Positions 11,738-57,055 of a stretch of 64,000 nt of DNA are shown here, one piece after another (position 1 is the first letter of the stretch; each line of letters begins with the position of its first letter). The stretch comes from Cristatella mucedo (Eukaryota > Bryozoa > Phylactolaemata > Cristatellidae), in assembly GCA_009760855.2 (NCBI GenBank), contig WPIO01000029.1, forward strand, positions 1,310,001 through 1,374,000, written 5' to 3'. The notes below the pieces were generated by a model, which was not told where the DNA came from, searched no databases, and saw only the letters and a program-made list of their open reading frames with translations. A program made the position numbers and the translations under genes.

Positions 11738-14261
11738 ACGGTCGGCGTTCCTAACAAGTCAAGCAAGATATAAAAATCATCCGTGTTCTTTATTCTTAAG
11801 GCACCCCTCCACGTGATCGGACTGGGTAACGAGACCGAGAAAAAAGTCTCCTGGCTCCAACGCCAAGTATTGTACTGTCAGAAACCTTGCCGGCCAAGTC
11901 TACTCTCTCTCTCTAGACAGCTGCGAGCGTTGAGGAATCTAGCACTCTCCCGTCTTCGTATGCCTCCGGTAGCACCTATGTTCCATGCATGCATTATGCA
12001 TGCATGTGTTTGCACTGTCGAGCAATTGTTCGTTCCGAATCCTTCGACAGCTGGCGGCAGTTTGTGGTAGTTGGAAGAGCTCACAGATGCCGCCAATGCA
12101 TGGATTTTTGCCGGACTGACGAGTCATCCACCAAGACCCAACCCGTCACCCGTTCAACCGCTCGAGAGCCAGTGGCTGCTTAGGCAGTCTAAGCTCTGGT
12201 AGAGCCTCAGCCCGAGGCTGGCAAGCCGCTGAGTCACGTTCCATCATAATTCCTTACTAGGAGAACCACTAATACATCGTCAAGAAAGTCTTCTTCGTAA
12301 CACCGTGTCCTGCAGCTCGTTGTCATGAAGAGCCCTCAAAGCACTCCGTTGCAGTTTTGGGGCAACATGATTCGAGTACAGTCTACAATGAGCAGCCCTG
12401 CTGCTGTGACCTCAGAAATTATGGAGAGCATTGCTTGGAATCGCCCGCGGATGGCTTTTCGTCCCAGCTCCGAACGTTAAGAAGTCCTATCGGGATTCTA
12501 ATCTTGCGTGTAATTGATACTTTTTGGTGAGAATTCAAGCCACAAAGTAGTATCTCCGGCATGATAAAAAAGTACCAACCTAAAGCATCAGCAACAGTGC
12601 AAGCTTTACCGGGACTTTGTAATACCTAAAAGTCAAACTCACTCAACTTAAAGCCCCAACGCCAACGACGTCCGTCGGTTACTTCTGCATTCTACGCACG
12701 AAGTAACCATTTTACACCTCCTAGTCAGTTTACAGTGTGGACATAGTTTCCAGAATGTAGGGTATGTACACTTTCACTGCCTACACTACTGCAAGGCACT
12801 CCAGTTTATTTGCCGAGTATTTCGCCTCTCTGGAATTCAGGTTCCGACCTCCAAATGCCACTGGCTGGTGTTCCTCAAGCTTATCTAGCTGTCCGTGGAT
12901 AAAGCCAAGCACCAATGAAAAAAGAGAAAGTGTCCCAACTTAAGATGAATGAAAGGTCCAGCAAAAATCCAAGAATTTCGAGAATCTACACAGCGTGAGA
13001 TGAAGTTTTGCGATTCCACTGATGGAGCGGCTCCCTACCCGGCATCACCTGTAAGGCTCCTCGATCGTTTCGGCATGCAGCCAGCTGCTCCGTTGTGGTG
13101 AAGTGATGTGGCATGCGAAGGCTGTCGCACTGGTTAATCGATTAACCGTGGGGGAGTCACAGGGAGGCTACGGAGGAAACCAGAGCATGGGAGCGCAGGA
13201 TGCCGGGCCGTGTGCAATCCTGTGAGAATGCTTGAGTTCCGCCTAAATAAATGAGGTATTTGCCGTCGCTGTACTTGACCATTTTAATCACTGCAGCCTA
13301 CCCTTTCATGTCCCGAAGTAATTTCACCCATTGGTCCGAGTTGAGAGAGAGGAGAAAGAAAGCGTGAGACTCAGTAAAAATTATCGGTGATCACAAAATA
13401 CCCCAGCCACTTAAATATCAGAAACTACGGTGGCAGACAGGGACACGCGGTTTTCACATTACTAGCTCGTGCATTCACCTCAATTCGACGCATGTGGTTG
13501 TGGACTGAGCCGGCCCTGAAGCTAGTGTGAAAGGCTGCTCTCATCGACAATGCTGAGGTCAAACGTCGAAATGGCAGGTCTCGATCAAAAATCACGATCG
13601 ATCGCGTGGGCCCCTTGAGATAGTAAAAAGGCATTACGAAGTATCAATTTGACCTTGCTATACAGATGCAAATGATGAAACCGAATGTAGTTCAACACTT
13701 TGTGGTGCTAAGACCCTACCATTAGGTTTCGGCTCGCGTAGTGCGGCTGCGGTATTGGCAGCCGGAGCGTGATCAGCAGCCGATTAATTCCGGAAAAACG
13801 ACAGAATTCTGTTTGAGCAAACGATTTCTTCAATGGCTGCTTTGGAGCGAATGGGGCGAATGTGATTAGCTGGCAGTGACTGAATACTGCATGCAACGTC
13901 AAGAGGCCTCGGCAAGCGCCACCCTATGCTAATGAAGCTTGTTTCTTGCATAGAATGTACATAACTTACTTTAACAGCGTCGACAAAGCTGGCGTACCAC
14001 CTTTCCAGGTGGACCTTGCTTACTGGGTCAGGTGGATTTTAACACCCGATATCCGTTTATTATGTCCCTTTTGAACTGGTAGGTATCGGGCATTTGTAGC
14101 AGCTGGAATAATGCTGGTGCTGGTTACCGCAGCTGTCCTGTCATGACTGCTGCCATGTACTATCTAATGCGTCTGAGATGGAGACAACCCCAAAGGACGT
14201 TGATCTTGTATACGCTTCCCCCTCCCCCACGCAGCACTAGCAGAGGGGTGGATGGTAGTAC
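11738..14261. other. 2.5-kb region without recognised genes
   Basis: Short frames near 11783-12183 and 13425-13902 overlap on both strands and lack domains. The only structure I can support is the short repeat shared with 9385-9425, at 13293-13330. Confidence 0.4.
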
Positions 14262-14944
14262 CCGGTAGTTCCTTCTGGACTTCTGTACCTCACTGCTTGC
14301 TGGCCTACCGGCATGTGCAATCAGTCGATTACAGCTGGTGCCAAACTCTGCAGCTAGGCTTGTCTGTCGTGAGCATCACAGTTGCCACATCACACCACTT
14401 CTCGCCGACCTGCACTGGCTACCAGTCAAGCTACGGATCGACTTCAAGGTCTTGTCGCTCACTTTTAGGTCACTTCATTCTTTGGCTCCAGCCTATCTCT
14501 CAGATCTACTCCCCCACCAGGCCAAGCATCGTACCACCCGCTTTTCGGAATCCAACAGCTTACCAATACCTTGTACAAACCTCAAATCTTTTGGAGACCG
14601 TGCATTTAGTTCGTATGCTCCCAAAGCCTTGAACTCCCTTCCGACTTGAACATCCCCTGACTTGACCACGTTTAAAAAGAACTTAAAGACACACCTATCT
14701 AGGACAGCATTTATTGGGTCCCTGTGATTCGTCCTTCATGTGCTCATGAGTGCTGACACATGCTGCCACCAACCACACTTGCATGCTGACCCTGTGCATG
14801 TCACCCCTAACCATGTTATTCATGTTTATCAAGCATGATATTACTCACCATTCAATCCGCTTCCATTTGCAGCAAATATGAAGCGCTTAGAAAGAGATTG
14901 AGTTCTTTGAGTGTGCTTTATCAAGTGCATTATTATTATTATTC
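14262..14944 (+). mobile_element. LINE family A, 3' fragment with tail
   Basis: Plus-strand copy that starts inside the RT thumb region (CLLAYRHVQSV..., [12 protein letters not shown] in a second frame) and runs through the 3' UTR to a hairpin (about 14885-14930) and an (ATT)n tail. Two frames carry complementary parts of the protein, so it is broken by indels. Confidence 0.88.
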
Positions 14945-15557
14945 CTGGCAGCCCGACACGACTTCTTACCGCACGAGCGTCTTCCTTCCCTCCATTGATG
15001 CTCTGCCGGGAGACTGGAATATGGCACTGCTGTGAGGGTTAGAATACTCTGCTACAACTAGTCACTAAACTACTGCTACAACTAGTCATTAAACGTGACA
15101 GCTTACTGTGGGCACATGTTAGTAGAATGATAGACGTCGGTGCAAGCTATGCAGGCTGTGCGAAGATGTCCAACCGGTTTAAGCTGACAGAACCTCTGAA
15201 ACAGACTCTTCGGTATTGTTGCGATTGATAGCGACATTTCTTACCCTGAAGGTGCTTTGCTACACCTACACAAGATACGAGCGTTAATTTAATTAGCCAC
15301 GGAAACACAACTTTCCACTAAACAAAATCTATACTTGTGTGTTCGTCGCCATCAGTTAGGTATTTCGCTCAACCGAAGAGTAGTCTCTCGCTTGAGCTGC
15401 TGAAGCTGTGGACTCGAAGTGGTCCACGGAGCTCACTTGTATTCCTTCTACCGTCTGAAGTTTTGAATTCTGGCGTCGTGTATAGTCTCTCTTACCTGAC
15501 CCTTTCACGCGTCTTGTTGATTCGCTTCCAACTTCAGCTGCCAACATTTTTATAAAT
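14945..15557. other. Spacer, nothing recognised
   Basis: No supported feature. The sequence ctactgctacaactagtca is present twice in tandem near 15048-15085. Confidence 0.35.
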
Positions 15558-15690
15558 ATAAATGTAATTCATTTGTATAGCGCCCTAAGAGAACTTTATC
15601 TCTACTCAGGTGCTTCACATGTGCCTCGAGGCTCGAGCCCATCTCAGGCAGACCTTGGTCAGGCGAGCACCTTAACCACTAGACCAAACC
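15558..15690 (-). repeat. tRNA-derived SINE with LINE A-like tail
   Basis: Closest relative of the 11608-11737 copy. The minus strand has the tRNA head (tggtctagtggttaag), a B-box-like gggctcgagcctc and the terminal hairpin whose loop side reads agagataaagttctct. Confidence 0.82.
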
Positions 15691-15962
15691 AGCTCAGAAA
15701 TTTAAGACTTACATACTTCGCCAAGCATCCTGTTTGATGTAACAAGTTAGTCGGCCTACTTCCTAGCCGCTGACTTCGTTCCACTTGGTCACTACTAGCT
15801 ACAGGTTATTGTGACCTCTTAGTAGGTCTCGCTTATGGACTCACCATGTCACTTGTTTTCACTCTACTAATAGGACCTAAGCAAATCTGTCAGGCTAGAT
15901 TTGCACCCCAGGTTGTTCGATTAGAGCTTGTTAAAGCCCACTAAAACAATATCCCCTGCAGC

Positions 15963-17328
15963 CTTGCATAATTAACATCATAACTATGTCATTAGCCTCA
16001 GGTTATGTGACAGCACCTTTTAAAAAGGCTTTAGTCAGGCCACTACTTAAGACAGCAGTACTACACCAAGGGAACTTGAGCTACTCCTGCCCAGTCTTCT
16101 TTCTACCGTTCCTGCCAGAGACACTGGAACGGGTCGTGGCAGACCACCTGAACTCTTATATTGAAACTTCAAACCTTGTTAGTCAGTTCCATTCTAGTTT
16201 TAGAGCCGATCACTCCGCATAGTCGGCATTGCTTCGGGTGTATAACGACCTACTTAGGAATGCAGACATAGGCAGAATCTCTCTGCTTGTCTTGCTTGAT
16301 CTATTGGCAGCTTTTGGTACTATCGATCCCCAAGTCCTTCTTGAACACCTCATATCTCGCCTGGTTATCACTGGAACTGCATTACCATGGTTAAGGTACT
16401 ATCTCAGTGGGATACTCCGGAGTATTGGATGTACAAGATCATCCTAGGAACCTCTGAAATATGGAGTACCTCAGGGGTCTGTGTTTGGTTACGTTCTGAT
16501 CACTGTTTATACTCTACCTCGAGCCCTTGTGATTGCCAGGCACAACTTAGGCCTTCACTTATATGCAGATGACACTCGTTTGTATCTTTGCTTTAATTAC
16601 TCTTATCCCTCCAGTACGTCAGATTCACTCAACTCAACTCCCATGCTGCATGTACTGATGACATCCCCATTGGATGACAGCTAACTTTTTTAAATTGAAT
16701 GATGATAAAACTAACTTAGTAGTTATGGGAAAACCAAGTGTGATTCGGGAATTGGAAAGCTCAATCCTCCAAATTGGCAGTGCCAGCATATCTCTTGTCG
16801 TATCTGCACGAAATCTTGGTGTCGTGCTCCAAAGTGACCTTTCATTGGACGACCACATCAGTTCCACAGTCAAATCTGCTTACTTTCAGCTACATAACAT
16901 TGCAAAATTTCGTGCCTGTTTAGGCAGGAATTCCACATTTAAATTAATCCATGCATTTTTTAAATCCCGTCTTGACTTCTATAACTCACTGTTTGCTGGT
17001 CTACCTGCCTGTGCAATCAGACGGTTACAGCTAGTGCGAAACTCTGCAGCAATTCTTGTCTGCCGTGAGTGCTGCAGTTGCCACATCACACCAATGCTTG
17101 CTGACCTGCACTTTCTCTCAGTCAAGCAACGCATCGACTTCAAGGTCCTGTCGCTCACTATTAGGTTCGTTCAATCTTTGGCTCCAGCCTACCTATCAGA
17201 TCTACTCCACCATCAGGCTAAATATCGTACTGCCTGCTTTTCAGAACCTAATCGCCGACATACACCTCGTACAAACCTCAAATTGTTTGCAGACTTTAAC
17301 TTTAGTGTGTAAGTTCCCAAAGCCTGAA
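15963..17328 (+). mobile_element. LINE family A copy, tail-to-tail with the next
   Basis: Plus-strand RT remnant in three frame pieces (15986-16222, 16229-16447 and 16481-16684 joined to 16674-17312). YADDTRLYLC and PQGS are both still readable. A stop at 16221 and frame changes kill it. Its 3' UTR and tail are missing: at 17328 it meets an inverted copy of the same family. Confidence 0.9.
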
Positions 17329-17331
17329 GGG

Positions 17332-18765
17332 TGACATGCACAGGGTCAGCGTGCAAGTGTGGTTAGTAGCAGCATACACCGTGTCAGCATCCATAAGCAC
17401 GTAAAGGATGAATCACACCCACTAAATGCTAACCTTAATAGATGTGTTTTTAAGTTCTTTTTAAATGTGGTCAAGTCAAGGAATGTTGGGACGCAAGTCG
17501 GGAGTTAGTACAAAGCTTTGGGAGCATACAAACTAAATGCACGGCCTCCAAAGGATTTGAGGTTTTATAAGAGGTACTGGTAAACTGTGAGGTTCCAAAA
17601 AGTGGGTGGTACGATGCTTGGCCTGGTGTGGAGTAGATTTGAGAGATAGGCTGGAGCCACAGAATGAATTGACCTAAAAGTGAGCGACAAGACCTTGAAG
17701 TCGATCCGTTGCTTGACTGGTAGCCAGTGCAGGTCGGCTAGAAGAGGTGTGACGTAGCAACTGCAAAGCTCCTGACAGACAATCCTAGCTGCAGAGCTTT
17801 GCACCAGCTGTAAGCGCCTGATTACATATGCCGGTAGGCCAGCAAGCAGTGAGTAACGGAAGTCAAGACGGGATGTCACAAATGCATGGACCAACTTAGA
17901 CTTGTATCCTTATCTAAACAAGCCGAAATTGTAGCAATGTTATGTAGCTAAAAGTAGGCAGACCTGACTGTGAAGCCGATGTGGTCGTCGAACGAGAGGT
18001 CACATTGGAGCATGACACCTAGATTTCGTGCAGATTTAACAGGAGATATGCTGGCAGAGCCAATTTCGAGCATTAGCATCTGCAATTTTTGAATCACACT
18101 AGGCTTGCCCATAACTAGTAAGTTACTTGTATCATCATTTAATTTAAGAAAATTTGCTGCCATCCATGTGCGGATGTCATCAACACATGCATCAAGAGAG
18201 TTGAGATATTTCGACGAGCTCGAAGGCTGAGAGGGATCAAAGCAAAGGTACAACTGAGTGTCATTCCCACAGAAGCGAATGTCAAGATTGTGCTTGGCAA
18301 TCACATCGGCAATAGGGAGAGTATAAACCGTGAAAGGAACCGGACCTAGCACGGACCCCTGAGGTACCCCATATTTCAGAGGTACGTCGGATGATCTTTG
18401 TCAATTCACATCAACACTCTGGAGTCTTCCTCTGAGATAGGACCTGAACCATTGCACAGCAGTGCCAGTGATGCCCAGCCGAGATAAGAGGCGCTCAAAA
18501 ATAACTTGGTGATCGATAGCATCAAAAGCTGCTGAAAGATCGAGCAAAACAAGCAGAGATACTCTACCTATGTCTGCACTCCTAAGTAGGTCGTTGTACA
18601 CCCGAAGCAATGCTGAATCTGTGGAGTGATTAGCTCTCAAGCCAGACTGAAACTTACTAGCAAGGTTTAAAGTTTCAATATATGAGTTCAAGTGCTCAGC
18701 CACGATTCGTTCCAGTGTCTTTGATAGAAATGGTCGCAGGGAGACCTGTCGGTAGTTGCTCAAGG
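17332..18765 (-). mobile_element. LINE family A copy, inverted partner
   Basis: Minus-strand RT remnant (18763-18401, 18352-17948, 17894-17565) with several indels. The YADD box is lost (CGND). It also lacks its hairpin and (ATT)n tail, the first recognisable base being the 3' UTR segment tgacatgcacagggtcagc. With 15963-17328 it makes a 1.3-kb inverted repeat with essentially no spacer. Confidence 0.9.
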
Positions 18766-19614
18766 GGAGTACAGCGGTATGAGGTTAACTTACAATAATA
18801 CGAACTTAATACCTGCACGTTTTAGGGACTTATCTCTCGGAGGACAGGCCATTAACTTTCCCACGGTGTTATGAGCTTATACTCTTTCCCTAGGTGAAAA
18901 TGCTAAGATGACGCCTTATTGCTTAAATTATTAAAATGTCAGGTTTGCTTTTGTATTCCGATTCCCCTAGGTAAAACGACACTTGGCGTCCGTATCTAAT
19001 GCTTAGGGCTGCTAGGCACGGTGGAATTTCTGTAACTCGATCACGTACACGTTTCCTCATTGTCCATGCTTGCAGTTATCTCAGCTTGCACATTTTTATA
19101 TCTATCCTTCTCACCTGCTTAAAGATTTGAAAAATATAGTGCTCCGCCGGACTAATTCGGCAACTCACCGGCATCCTTTTGTTAATCCTGATAGCTGGTA
19201 ACGGTATTTAATCGCAAGTAGTGCAATTCGGCTGACCTAATGCCAGGTAGGGGCTCTATTTTGAAGTAGAGAACCGCTTGTCAGTTAACATTCACTTAAG
19301 CTGACTCTTCCAATTCTTCGATGTATATTCGCTGGCAGATGTGCTAGTTCCCTTGGTCTTTTTCTCCTGCTATATGCATTCCTATTTTATGGAAATGCCC
19401 ACTAAAAACGAACCGTAGATTATCGTGCGAACTGCAATATGCAGTTTAAATGTGTTCGTCACTATTTAAGACGACCTTTTGGAAGGCTCTGCTCGAACTG
19501 ATCGGGTTTACCCTCCCAATTACATCGTACAGACCTGAAGTTGCTGCTAGAGAATATATTATCCTTAATATTGACGCATCACCTTTGCCTGTTCTTTCGT
19601 ATCGTTACAGAGCC
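18766..19614. promoter_or_regulatory. Presumed 5' flank and 5' UTR of the P450 gene
   Basis: Unique-looking sequence with no recognised repeat between the last LINE copy and the P450 start. I cannot point to a defined TATA box or transcription start, so the promoter assignment rests only on position. Confidence 0.3.
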
Positions 19615-52790
<33,176 letters not shown>

Positions 52791-53149
52791 GTGTTCTACT
52801 GCGATTTTGCAACAATCTTGACCTTGTATAGTGATTTACTTTGTTGGAATTGGTTCCTTATATTATTTAGCCAGCACTAATTCTTTTGAGTGCACTTACT
52901 TAAGGCTTGGGAATTAAGTTTTTGGTATTAGCCAGCCGGTACGAATTCTTGGAATGTTAAAGTTCGATATACAGATAGTTTTGATCTTTGTGGATATTTA
53001 TGCTATTTTACTCAAAAATATACGTGTGCTGTTGTGCGATTGCGTATGTCAAGATAACTATTTCACCTAACTAAATTTTGTTTATAGCCAACTTTATTTA
53101 TGCCTTTCTTGTAAGAACGCACGCTTCCATTGCTGAATTTTATTTGAAA

Positions 53150-53155
53150 AATAAA
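53150..53155 (+). terminator. Candidate P450 polyadenylation signal
   Basis: Canonical AATAAA about 360 nt after the stop codon, in AT-rich 3' flanking sequence with no intervening repeat. Confidence 0.5.
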
Positions 53156-53745
53156 ATGCTTTTGTCAAAACCCTTCAAACTGGATTTTCATGGAGGGGAT
53201 TCTCTGGACCGCTGACTTACCAGCCAAGCAGCAACACCTAGTCACGCCAGCTTTGAATTTTGTCGGCCATTGAGTATGTTTTTTTTAGTGCTGGCTGATT
53301 TGCTGCTTCATCTACTATTAGTTCGTTGGCTGCCTTTTCAACTGGTTTCTTTAATGGTGCAGTTTCCTTTCTTCCCAGCGCCAATGTTACTTCTATTTAC
53401 GGATATTCGCCGCGTATTTGGTCGGCTTTGCTACCTCTAAGCATTAGTAGCTATTTCAGCCGTCGACTAGGAGAATGCTCGAGTGCTTATATCTTGGTCC
53501 CAATCGTTGATTTCTAGCAGCCTTGGCGTGCCACTCTGCTTAAATTGAGTTGTAAGCTAGAATACTGCATGCCGTTTGAGTATTTCGATGGATGGATGCA
53601 GTGTAAGACAATGAAAGGAACACGATAAGCAGCGCCAGATGAAACCAAGCATAAAATGACTATCGCACAGACATGAAGCCCGGACCTGCACGCGTCAAGC
53701 TGCCGATGCAATCTCTAGTGGCCTAGCACAGCAGTCGTTTATACT
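53156..53745. other. Intergenic, nothing recognised
   Basis: Short frames at 53326-53517 and 53514-53711 have no domain. Confidence 0.4.
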
Positions 53746-53783
53746 CTATTTACATTTATTTATTTATTTATTTATTTATTTAT
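53746..53783. repeat. (TTTA)n microsatellite
   Basis: Tandem tttatttattta immediately before the Tc1/mariner end. Confidence 0.93.
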
Positions 53784-53784
53784 G

Positions 53785-54684
53785 TACAGTACACTGCTCG
53801 CCAAAGGTTTCTACGCACCTGCTACCAGCACACTGTTTTACTTAAGAACACTCCAGATTTAGATTGGATCTAACGCAGTAGCAGTTTCTGCAATGCGTAC
53901 TAGCTAAAAACAGATATATAATTAATTACATGTAATTTATTTGGTACAATCAATAACTTGTCATGGCAACATGATTTTTTTGTATAACCACTCAATCGTT
54001 TCGGCATTCACTCCACCACCTTCCGGCACTCATCTGAAGGAAGTGACACACAGCAATCCTTTAAAGCCTCAAAGAAATCTCTTGTTGTCAGTCGCTTGAT
54101 AACTTTGAACCTTAGAGAGTGGTCGGCTTGCCCCATAGGTGTTCTACTGGGTTCACGTTCGGGTTTTGGCTTGGCCGCGCCGTCACCTGTATTGGCTGGA
54201 AAACCCTACATCAATGGGGTTCGTAAAAAGCTCTTTAACCTATACAGCAATGTGCTTTGGATCGTTGTAATGCTGCCAACAGAAATTGACACCTTGAAGA
54301 GTGTTTGCAGATGGTAAGCCGATATTCTGCCCAATTTCGAAGTAGACATTTTGATTCAAGAGTCCATGAATCCTGTGCTGACCCCAAGACCGGAAGTTGA
54401 GAAGCAACTCCCACACCATTACACTTTCAGCACTGAATTTTACGATCTTTTGTTGTCAATCCTCCACGAGCACTTCACTCATTCACCGGAGAACGTAGTT
54501 CATAATTTTGTCGCAGTTTAAGATGATTTGACTCATAAGTCCACAGAACTCTGCTCCACTGCGAAGCTAACAAGGCTGGTAACGGCAAGCAAAATCCAGC
54601 ATTGATTTGTTTATGTTCTACAGTCAATAATTGTTTGCAGTTGAACATCTGTGCATTCACACCTTCTTCGTTAAGCCGTATCCT
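53785..54684 (-). mobile_element. Tc1/mariner transposase remnant
   Basis: A cut-and-paste DNA transposon, minus strand. Protein order is readable: LNEEGVNAQMF (end of the paired-like DNA-binding part), LLTVEHKQINAGFCL, ASQWSRVLWTYESNH (the first Asp of the DD(E/D) triad is changed, WTDES to WTYES), VMVWELL, QHYNDPKHIAV (second Asp, ND.KH) and a degraded C-terminus. Stops and frameshifts abound. The 3' end lies in TACAGTACACTGCTCGCC (53785-53802), a Tc1-like terminus at a TA. The 5' part is cut at 54684 by a hAT insertion. Confidence 0.85.
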
Positions 54685-54713
54685 CAGTGGCGTAGCAAGG
54701 TGACGGAGGACAG

Positions 54714-57055
54714 ATGTCCCAGAGCCAAGGTCAAGGGGGCGCCAAAAGAAGGCAGCCAGCAAAGGTGGCGCCCAGCGCAGAAATGACAACTTGAGGAGAA
54801 GAAAGAAGCCAGCAAGTTCAGCAAGATACTAGGTTTCTTGACAAAGGCAAAGCTGAAGAAAGGTGAATACCCAGGAAAAGCCAAGAAACTGTTGACAATC
54901 ACAGAGGGAATAAGGAAGAATAGTTTGAGGAGGAAGAAACCAAGCAGATTGAGAAAATGACAAGAACTGGAAGAGGGAATGATTAAAAGCAGAAAGCACA
55001 ACAACACTTTTGAAACAAACACTCTGCTGTGTTAAAGTTTGATTAAAGAATGCTTTGATCTGTGAAGACGAAGTCAGTCGCTATTTGGACCTTTTGGGTG
55101 AAAGCACTCCCGAAAGAGATTAAGATACGGAATCTACTGCGATTTCCCTATTGCTCACCCTGAATGATATTGGCTAGTTGAAGTTTGACCAAACATCTGT
55201 TTTACTCGTCATTCCGCAGCACCTTTGAGCAGAACTAATACTGCGATGATCACGCCTGTTTCAGAACAAAGAAGGTCTATTTTCTAGAAAAGGTGGTCAA
55301 CCGATGAGCACAACCTGGTTAAAGTGTATACTTTCTCATGAGTATGAAGGTAGCAGGACCTGGCTGGTCTAATCTCCCACAAAACATTCGGCTTCTGTTG
55401 TTTGTTCTTCTGCCCCACGTTCACCCAAACTTTCCGACCGCCACATGAATTGACAAATGGGTTTAACCATTGGGGGAAAACTGAAAAACTAATTTTGCAT
55501 GAAAACAGCCCTTCTCGCCGTCAAGCTTTCAACACATGGAAACAAGCTGAGAGGAGACTTCTCAAAGAGGAATGAACACCGCTGTTGAGGTACAAATCTT
55601 ATCTGAAAAATATGGTGGCAGTAAGTACTAGGCAGTGAGTTACACAAGTCAAGACGGGATGTCACACATGCATGGACCGATCAAGTTCTTGGTTTCTCAA
55701 AACCTGGCATTGCGTAGTCACCAAGAGAGTCTGGGCCTGACTGGTGATAAAATATTGGAAACTTCTTGGGACTTTATCTTCTAGCTCAGTATGATTCCCT
55801 TCTGCAATCACACCTGGACCTCGCGAGAAAGAATCCAAAGAATCCAAAGTCTCTTGTCTGTCTCCTCAAGCCCAAAATGAGTTCCTCAGTATAGTTGCAT
55901 TCACAGTCAAAGTCATGCTGCCCAGTGGCATATGCCGAAACAAGTAATAGGAAAATTATTTTCTTAGATATGTCCATGTTAATTTTGCCAACTAAAAATT
56001 CATCATCAAAGAGTCTTTCCCGGGCTTTCTTCAAATCTACGTCAAAGGTTTTGTAGCAATTAAGGGCCTTGTCTTGGACAAAATCGAATCTGAAAAAAAA
56101 TGTCCTTGCAAGATTACAGGTCCCAGTACACGAAAACGCAGCAGTCATGTCTGAACATTTACCAGATGCCCAAGATAGAATACTGTCCAGAAATTAGAAG
56201 CCAGTGTTTTTAAGCTATGATAATCACAGCTTGAACCAGCAAGGAGTTCGTGCTGCAAGGCAAGATTCTGCTCCCATTACATTATTGGAACAAAAGAGAC
56301 TGTTACTGTACTTATTCTCTTCAAGATCAACTCTGAGGTGGGAAGAACTGAAGAAAGTCCTAGCCATCACTGTCAAACGTGACTCTGCAACAAGGTGGAG
56401 TGCACGAGTGGAGGCTGTGAAAGCTATCAACGATGGACTGGACAGCATTGTGGGTCTTGGGAGCAACTTTTGAAGGACAAAATGGAAAAATTAAAACAAG
56501 AACTTTGAAGCTAAAAGTCTCCTAAATTGTATTTTGAACTTTTGACTCCTCTGCCATTTTGTACAGCATCTTAAGGAAGATTGACCGCTATCAGAAAAGA
56601 CGGCAGGATTTACTAATGAACTTCAAAGACGCCTCGTGTGACCTCCACTCTCCTGAGATCTCGATTCGTCAAGACCAACCTATGGCAAAAACCACAACTT
56701 GACTCCAAAATGAGATGTGAATTGTGGGAAGTTGCAGTTTTCCGATCTCCAGATGTTGGTCTCACGGCAGGAGACTTCAAGAATAATGAAGAACAGCATA
56801 GACTACCTCCAATCAGAAATTACAGCATTGGTTTTTTCTGGCTCACAGATCTTGATGCCAAATTTTGTTTCTTGTTGGAAGTTAGGCAGCTTTTGAAGAC
56901 ACTAAACCGGACCAGACTCCGCCAGCAATGTCTAGATCTTGGAGGCTTATTTTGTTCATACGTTGGTGGAACAGAACTGTACGACAAAATGTGTGACTGT
57001 AAAATGCTTTTCGCCCGCTTCACGACTCGGACCAAAGACCCCACTGGAACTCATG
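54714..57055 (+). pseudogene. hAT/ZMYM-like transposase, 5' and central part
   Basis: Broken across frames but in family order: a TTF-type zinc finger neighbourhood (GFNHWGKTEKLILHENSP, AFNTWKQAERRLLKEE; 55459-55577); FLVSQNLALRSHQES (55684 on); DUF4371 catalytic part with LLQSHLDLARKNPK, KESFPGFLQIYVKG, HENAAVMSEHLPD, YDNHSLNQQGVRAARQD and TVKRDSATRWSARVEAV (to 56473); then DLDAKFCFLLEVRQLL and GGTELYDKMCDCKMLF (to about 57010). Many stops and frameshifts make it non-functional. The coding frame is cut at 57055 by LINE B and resumes at 61370. Confidence 0.85.
55629..55680 (-). mobile_element. 52-bp LINE A fragment inside the hAT
   Basis: gtgagttacacaagtcaaga followed by cgggatgtcac and atgcatggacc is the LINE A segment for ...LVHAFVTSRLDFCNS. 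No tail or hairpin is attached, so it looks like a gene-conversion or repair patch rather than an ordinary insertion. Confidence 0.7.

Noticed and set aside
19450-19614. Upstream ATG extending P450 exon 1 by 55 residues
   Set aside because: The extension would displace the membrane anchor from the N-terminus and shows no P450 similarity; ATG 19615 fits the family.
55786-56148. 120-codon minus-strand frame with a hydrophobic stretch and cysteines
   Set aside because: It is the antisense of the hAT transposase region, which reads as DUF4371 on the plus strand.
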